Assembly (NCBI GenBank): GCA_031976395.1
Contig: DALYLJ010000125.1
Location: forward strand, 1-9,942
DNA length: 9,942 nucleotides
Source: UBA11164 sp002420085
GTDB lineage: Bacteria > Pseudomonadota > Gammaproteobacteria > Xanthomonadales > Xanthomonadaceae
Direction: 5' to 3'
The notes under the pieces are model-generated. The model saw only the letters and a program-made list of their open reading frames with translations, searched no databases and was not told the origin of the DNA. Shown piece after piece: positions 6,803-9,942 of this stretch. Position 1 is the stretch's first letter; every line of letters starts with the position of its first letter. The position numbers and the translations under genes were made by a program.

Positions 6803-8062
6803 ATGTCAGCCACGCGAGCCGCAGCAAAACGACCGGCCCCCACGGTCAAGCGCACCAGCGACGCCGAAGTCTTCCAGTGGACCGGCACCGACAAGCGCGG
6901 CAAGAAGATGCATGGCGAAATCCAGGCCAAAAGCGCGGCCCTGGTCAAGGCCGACCTGCGCAAGCAAGGCATTCAGCCGCTCAGCGTCAAACCCAGGCCC
7001 AAGCCACTGTTCGGCGCCGCTGGCAAACGCATCACCGCCCAGGATCTGACCGTCTTCAGCCGCCAGATCGCCACCATGCTGCAAGCCGGCGTCCCGATGG
7101 TGCAGGCGTTCGACATCCTCGCCGCCGGTCAGACCAACCCGCGCATGAAGGACATGCTGACCGACCTGCGCGATCAGATTTCCGGCGGCTCAAGCCTCAC
7201 CGAAGCACTGGGCAGCTATCCGGTTCACTTCGACGAGTTGTACCGAAATCTGGTCCATGCCGGTGAAGGTGCCGGCGTCCTCGACACCGTTCTCGACACG
7301 GTGGCGACCTACAAGGAACGCACCGAAGCGCTCAAGGGCAAGATCAAGAAGGCCATGTTCTACCCGGCGGCCGTGGTTGCCGTTGCCATCCTGGTCAGTG
7401 CGATCCTGCTGATCTTCGTGATTCCGCAGTTCGAGGAGGTGTTCAAGAACTTCGGGGCCGACCTGCCGGCGTTCACCGTCATGGTCGTCAACATGTCGCG
7501 CTTCATGGTGTCGTGGTGGTGGCTGGCCCTGCTGATCGTCGGCGGCGCCGCTGCCGCCTTCATCACCGCCTACAAACGCTCGCTCGCCCTCCAGCACGGC
7601 ATCGATCGACTGCTGCTGCGCCTGCCGGTGATCGGCCAGATCCTGCACCAATCGGCCGTCGCCCGGTTCTCACGCACCCTGGCGCTGACCTTCAAGGCCG
7701 GCGTGCCCCTGGTCGAAGCCCTGGAAACCGTGGCCGGCGCAACCGGCAGCCAGACCTATGGCAAGGCGGTCAAGGAGATCCGCGAGGATGTCGCGGTCGG
7801 CTACCAGCTCAACATGGCCATGAAGCAGACCAACATCTTTCCGCACATGGTGGTCCAGATGGTCGCCATCGGCGAAGAAGCCGGCGCGCTCGACACCATG
7901 CTGTTCAAGGTCGCCGAGTTCTACGAACAGGAAGTCAACAACGCCGTGGACGCCCTGTCCAGCCTGCTCGAACCGTTCATCATCGTCCTGATCGGCACCC
8001 TGGTCGGCGGCATGGTCGTGGCCATGTACCTGCCGATCTTCAAGATCGCCGCAGCCGTGTGA
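6803..8062 (+). CDS. pilC: Type IV pilus inner-membrane platform protein
   Basis: PilC (419 residues) is the polytopic inner-membrane protein on which PilB and PilT act during pilus extension and retraction. It has two GspF/T2SSF domains. The first covers about 82-205 and includes FSRQIATMLQAGVPMVQAF and GEGAGVLDTVLDTVATY; the second covers about 285-410 and includes FSRTLALTFKAGVPLVEAL and GEEAGALDTML. Three hydrophobic segments are visible at about 187-207, 238-257 and 390-411, the usual PilC topology. The N-terminal 20 residues are basic and low in complexity. The start ATG lies 3 bp after the pilB stop, with AAGGA (6791-6795) in the last pilB codons 7 nt upstream, so the pair is co-transcribed and probably coupled. 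The usual next gene, pilD (prepilin peptidase), is missing; a 569-bp gene-free stretch follows. Confidence 0.97.
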   Translation: MSATRAAAKRPAPTVKRTSDAEVFQWTGTDKRGKKMHGEIQAKSAALVKADLRKQGIQPLSVKPRPKPLFGAAGKRITAQDLTVFSRQIATMLQAGVPMVQAFDILAAGQTNPRMKDMLTDLRDQISGGSSLTEALGSYPVHFDELYRNLVHAGEGAGVLDTVLDTVATYKERTEALKGKIKKAMFYPAAVVAVAILVSAILLIFVIPQFEEVFKNFGADLPAFTVMVVNMSRFMVSWWWLALLIVGGAAAAFITAYKRSLALQHGIDRLLLRLPVIGQILHQSAVARFSRTLALTFKAGVPLVEALETVAGATGSQTYGKAVKEIREDVAVGYQLNMAMKQTNIFPHMVVQMVAIGEEAGALDTMLFKVAEFYEQEVNNAVDALSSLLEPFIIVLIGTLVGGMVVAMYLPIFKIAAAV

Positions 8063-8109
8063 TCGGACCGTCTCGAAACGGCCACGAGTCCTTGCTGCAC
8101 ACGAATCAG

Positions 8110-8134
8110 CGCAGCGCGCCGAGGGCGCACTGCG
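8110..8134. repeat. Inverted repeat, 11-bp stem with one mismatch
   Basis: CGCAG-C-GCGCC, loop GAG, then GGCGC-A-CTGCG. The arms pair over 11 positions with one C/A mismatch. It lies 48 bp after the pilC stop and could protect the pilBC transcript 3' end. There is no T-run. Confidence 0.5.
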
Positions 8135-8180
8135 AGCGGGGCAAGCCCGTCGTGCTGGACGATTCAAACCACAGGCCGTG

Positions 8181-8202
8181 CGCGGCGACGCGAGTGGCCG
8201 CG
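8181..8202. repeat. Inverted repeat, 6-bp GC stem
   Basis: CGCGGC (8181-8186) pairs perfectly with GCCGCG (8197-8202) around a 10-nt loop. In DNA this GC-rich a 6-bp stem is only suggestive, but it adds to the cluster of hairpins here. Confidence 0.35.
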
Positions 8203-8256
8203 TGGAGCGAAGCCTGACACCCAGGCAAACGCCCCACCTCCGATCAGACACCTATG

Positions 8257-8291
8257 GCACGGGCCGGACGATGCCCTCGTCTGGCCCGTGC
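8257..8291. repeat. Strong hairpin: 15-bp stem with one G/T pair, 5-nt loop
   Basis: GCACGGGCCGGACGA (8257-8271) pairs with TCGTCTGGCCCGTGC (8277-8291) around TGCCC. Fourteen of 15 positions are Watson-Crick; the tenth is G opposite T. This is the longest inverted repeat in the window. It is followed by GGCTGTGCAGCC, itself a short inverted repeat, and no T-run. It may be a terminator-like 3'-end structure, part of a small RNA, or a copy of a dispersed palindromic repeat. Confidence 0.65.
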
Positions 8292-8466
8292 GGCTGTGCA
8301 GCCATCGCGTCACCGCGCCGCGAGCCGGCAAGGCTGTCACTCGACGCCAACCGCCTGCCGCCCGACGCTGCGCTCGGGTCGTGATCGGTGCCCGCGCGTA
8401 TCGCGATGAAGCCCTCGACACCCCGCACCGACATCACGACCGATGGCCGGCACACCCGAAATCGTC

Positions 8467-8497
8467 TCGGCGGTGATCGCGGTTGCCGCGACGCCGA
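8467..8497. repeat. Two-part hairpin with a one-sided GTGA bulge
   Basis: The outer arms TCGGCG (8467-8472) and CGCCGA (8492-8497) and the inner arms TCGCGG (8477-8482) and CCGCGA (8486-8491) are all perfect, with loop TTG. The only unpaired stem bases are GTGA (8473-8476) on the 5' side. Twelve paired positions with one defined bulge resemble a folded RNA more than a chance palindrome. Confidence 0.5.
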
Positions 8498-8525
8498 CAA
8501 GCGGCAGTGACGCTCGGATCGATGG

Positions 8526-8572
8526 GTAAAAATCCTGTAAAATGTGAAACGGTTCACGTTTATGCTGTTAAT
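8526..8572 (+). promoter_or_regulatory. Probable promoter region of the epimerase-glycosyltransferase genes, with phased A-tracts
   Basis: The GC-rich flank gives way to an AT-rich segment here. GTAAAA occurs twice, 11 bp apart (8526 and 8537), placing A-tracts on the same helix face, like an UP element or bent DNA. GTGAAA (8544-8549), a 17-bp spacer and GTTAAT (8567-8572) form the best -35/-10 pair, each matching 4 of 6 consensus bases. TAAAAT (8538-8543) is an alternative -10 without a clear -35. The start point is therefore uncertain. Confidence 0.4.
8540..8561. promoter_or_regulatory. CRP/Vfr/Clp-type operator
   Basis: The 22 bases read AAATGTGA-N6-TCACGTTT. The E. coli CRP consensus is AAATGTGA-N6-TCACATTT, so 15 of the 16 half-site bases match and the spacing is exact. 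The centre is about 81 bp before the epimerase ATG. In this position it overlaps the best -35 candidate, which would suggest repression, unless the true start lies further downstream (activation). The regulator could be CRP, Vfr or, in xanthomonad-like bacteria, the c-di-GMP-responsive Clp; which one is inference. Confidence 0.65.
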
Positions 8573-8581
8573 AAAGATCAA

Positions 8582-8597
8582 CCGCGCCTCCGCGCGG
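8582..8597. repeat. Short hairpin in the epimerase 5' leader
   Basis: CCGCGC-CTCC-GCGCGG is a perfect 6-bp stem with a 4-nt loop, 34 nt before the start codon and clear of the ribosome site (AGGGGA, 8620-8625). It could stabilise the leader. Confidence 0.4.
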
Positions 8598-8631
8598 CAG
8601 ACCACAGACCACGTCGAACAGGGGATTCGCA

Positions 8632-9660
8632 ATGCATGTACTCATCACCGGCGGCGCCGGATTCATCGGCTCGCACCTGGCCGAGCGCCATCTCGCCAAG
8701 GGCGACCAGGTCCATGTCGTCGATGACCTGTCCACCGGCACGCTCGCGAACGTCGTGCCGTTCATGGATCTGCCCAATTTCCGATTCGACGAAGCGGACA
8801 TGCTGACCTGGGAGGGTCTGGCGCGCGCTGCCGGCTGGGCCGACCGTATCTATCACATGGCTGCCGTGGTCGGTGTCTACCGGGTGCTGGCCGAACCAAC
8901 CAAGGTATTGGCCGTCAACATCGCGGCCTGCGAACGCCTGCTGCGGGCGGTCAACGATTCCGGGTGGAAGCCGCAGGTGGTGCTGGCGTCGAGTTCCGAG
9001 GTCTATGGCCACACGATCGAGTCGCTGCTGAGCGAGAACATGGATCTCAACGTCAGCACTCGGGTCGGGACGCGCTGGAACTATTCGGTCAGCAAGATCG
9101 CCGACGAAGCGCTCGGCCTGTCCTATGCTCGGCGCTTCAACATTCCGGTGACGGTGGCGCGGTTCTTCAACACCGTCGGCCCGCGCCAGCGCGGCCGCTA
9201 CGGCATGGTCGTTCCGCGCTTCGTCGAACAGGCCGCCAGCGGCAAGCCGATCACGGTGTTCGGCGACGGCCACCAGACCCGCTCGTTCTGCGATGTCCGT
9301 GACACCGTGGTGGCACTCGATGCGGTTGCCGACAAGGCCACCAGCGACGGCCTGGTGATCAATGTCGGCAATGACCGCGAGATCTCGATGAACGCGCTCG
9401 CTGCCCTGATCAATGACCGCGCCGGTGGTCATTCGGTGATCGCACACCAACCCTACCGCGAAGCCTATGGCGAGGACTTCGAGGACATCCGTCGGCGTCG
9501 GCCGGATCTGGCACGGCTGCGCTCGCTGACCGGCTTCGTCCACCGTTACACTCTGGAGCAGACCGTCGACGACCTGCTTGCGCTCCGCAGAACCACTGAA
9601 GAGGAGACACCGGATGGCCACGGCGCCGTGGTTCGTTCTTGGCCCCAACACGCTGCTTAG
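8632..9660 (+). CDS. NAD-dependent nucleotide-sugar epimerase/dehydratase (extended SDR)
   Basis: This 342-residue extended short-chain dehydrogenase acts on a nucleotide sugar (UDP-glucose, UDP-glucuronate or dTDP-sugar type). The Rossmann motif GGAGFIG is at residues 7-13, with Asp31-Asp32 at the end of beta-2 suggesting NAD rather than NADP. The active site has Ser120-122 in ASSSEVYG and the Tyr-Lys pair in YSVSK (151-155). RFFNTVGPRQ (178-187) and TRSFCDVRD (216-224) are typical of UDP-glucose 4-epimerase and UDP-glucuronate decarboxylase relatives. The exact substrate cannot be assigned. ATG 8632 has AGGGGA 6 nt upstream. The last 47 bp overlap the next gene in another frame, so the tail (about residues 328-342) is unlikely to be under family constraint. 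With the glycosyltransferase it probably belongs to a surface polysaccharide cluster running off to the right. Confidence 0.9.
   Translation: MHVLITGGAGFIGSHLAERHLAKGDQVHVVDDLSTGTLANVVPFMDLPNFRFDEADMLTWEGLARAAGWADRIYHMAAVVGVYRVLAEPTKVLAVNIAACERLLRAVNDSGWKPQVVLASSSEVYGHTIESLLSENMDLNVSTRVGTRWNYSVSKIADEALGLSYARRFNIPVTVARFFNTVGPRQRGRYGMVVPRFVEQAASGKPITVFGDGHQTRSFCDVRDTVVALDAVADKATSDGLVINVGNDREISMNALAALINDRAGGHSVIAHQPYREAYGEDFEDIRRRRPDLARLRSLTGFVHRYTLEQTVDDLLALRRTTEEETPDGHGAVVRSWPQHAA
9601..9606 (+). promoter_or_regulatory. Ribosome binding site of the glycosyltransferase gene, inside the epimerase gene
   Basis: GAGGAG lies 7 nt before ATG 9614. Its strength and spacing support a start inside the epimerase reading frame rather than after its stop. 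Confidence 0.65.
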
Positions 9661-9942
9661 CCTGTACGGTCTGATCCGCGGACCGGATCGGACCGTCCCG
9701 ACCCCGGCCGAGGATTGGCGTGCGGCCGTGGTGGATGTGGTGGTGCCATGCTTCCGCGAGGAAGACAACATCGTGCTCTGCCTGGCCTCGGTGGCAGCAC
9801 AGTCGTTCAAGGTCCGGCAGGTCATCCTGGTGGACGACGGCAGCGGCGACCGCACGGTCGAGCGGGCCAAGCGCTTCGCCGCCGATGCCGGCCTCAGCCT
9901 GCTGGTCATCGAACGGACCACCTCGATCGGCAAGACCCCGAC
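9614..9942 (+). CDS. Family 2 glycosyltransferase, 5' part (runs off the window)
   Basis: The frame from ATG 9614 is open to the window edge (109 codons). After an N-terminal segment with a modestly hydrophobic stretch (WFVLGPNTLLSLYGLIRG, residues 6-23) comes the GT-A nucleotide-binding fold: VVDVVVPCFREEDNIVLCL (about 43-61) and VILVDDGSGDRTVE (about 72-85). The pattern is that of processive or membrane GT2 enzymes. The catalytic DxD, the QxxRW region and any membrane helices are beyond the edge, so donor and product are unknown. It overlaps the epimerase by 47 bp in a different frame, has a strong ribosome site, and is likely co-transcribed. The start is backed by that site and by the N-terminal LGPNTLLSLYGL block, which I recall from other bacterial GT2 proteins. 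Confidence 0.85.
   Translation, partial: MATAPWFVLGPNTLLSLYGLIRGPDRTVPTPAEDWRAAVVDVVVPCFREEDNIVLCLASVAAQSFKVRQVILVDDGSGDRTVERAKRFAADAGLSLLVIERTTSIGKTP

Larger units (their letters stand above)
8063..8631. other. 569-bp gene-free, hairpin-rich intergenic region after pilC
   Basis: Open frames here on both strands are short, Arg/Ser/Pro-rich, lack ribosome sites and resemble no family I know, so I call none of them. No tRNA or rRNA fold was found. What it does hold is a run of strong inverted repeats (8110-8134, 8181-8202, 8257-8291, 8467-8497, 8582-8597) and, from 8527, an abrupt AT-rich stretch with phased A-tracts, a CRP-like operator and a likely promoter for the epimerase. A weak hairpin just after the pilC stop (CCGT/ACGG near 8069-8082) has no T-run. 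Confidence 0.6.

Noticed and set aside
8155..8180. T-arm-like GATTCAAACC suggesting a tRNA
   Set aside because: The flanking bases do not form a 5-bp T-stem, and no acceptor, D or anticodon arms fit around it.
8252..8632. 126-codon minus-strand open frame in the pilC-epimerase gap
   Set aside because: Arg/Ser/Pro-rich, no ribosome site or known family, and it would run through the promoter and operator region of the epimerase.
8578..9933. Long minus-strand open frame opposite the epimerase and glycosyltransferase
   Set aside because: No domain recognised; the plus strand has clear SDR and GT2 motifs with ribosome sites. GC-rich codon bias opens such frames.

Overview
The window is GC-rich chromosomal DNA from a proteobacterium, most likely a gammaproteobacterium. 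Three things point that way: the fused CysNC, a PilB/PilC pair of the type IVa pilus kind that looks (from memory) closest to Xanthomonas/Lysobacter-type proteins, and an ETF-ubiquinone oxidoreductase of the mitochondrial/proteobacterial family. No phage, transposon, CRISPR, tRNA or rRNA sequence is visible. Eight protein genes are supported: six complete, one lacking its 5' end and one lacking its 3' end.

Layout. (1) 2-1132 (+): C-terminal two thirds of ETF-QO. (2) 3936-1178 (-): cysD then cysNC, a one-base-overlap operon that makes PAPS from sulfate and ATP, convergent with ETF-QO. (3) 4114-4860 (+): etfB, divergent from cysD, with two back-to-back hairpins in its leader. No etfA follows it. 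(4) 5081-8062 (+): pilB-pilC, the type IV pilus extension ATPase and platform protein, with neither pilD nor pilA adjacent. (5) 8063-8631: 569 bp without a convincing gene, rich in strong inverted repeats and ending in an AT-rich promoter region with a near-consensus CRP-type operator. (6) 8632 to the right edge (+): an NAD-dependent sugar epimerase/dehydratase overlapping by 47 bp a family 2 glycosyltransferase cut off by the window, probably the start of an exopolysaccharide or surface-glycan cluster.

How the genes work together. ETF (EtfAB) takes electrons from acyl-CoA and other dehydrogenases and passes them to ETF-QO and the quinone pool, so blocks 1 and 3 belong to one pathway although the sulfate operon lies between them. 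CysD and CysNC activate sulfate for cysteine synthesis or sulfation. PilB and PilC drive pilus assembly. The epimerase and glycosyltransferase probably make a cell-surface polysaccharide.

No coding gene here is of an unknown kind. The parts least explained by known genes are non-coding: the CRP-like site with phased A-tracts before the epimerase, the hairpin-dense 8063-8520 interval, and the paired ATC-loop hairpins before etfB.
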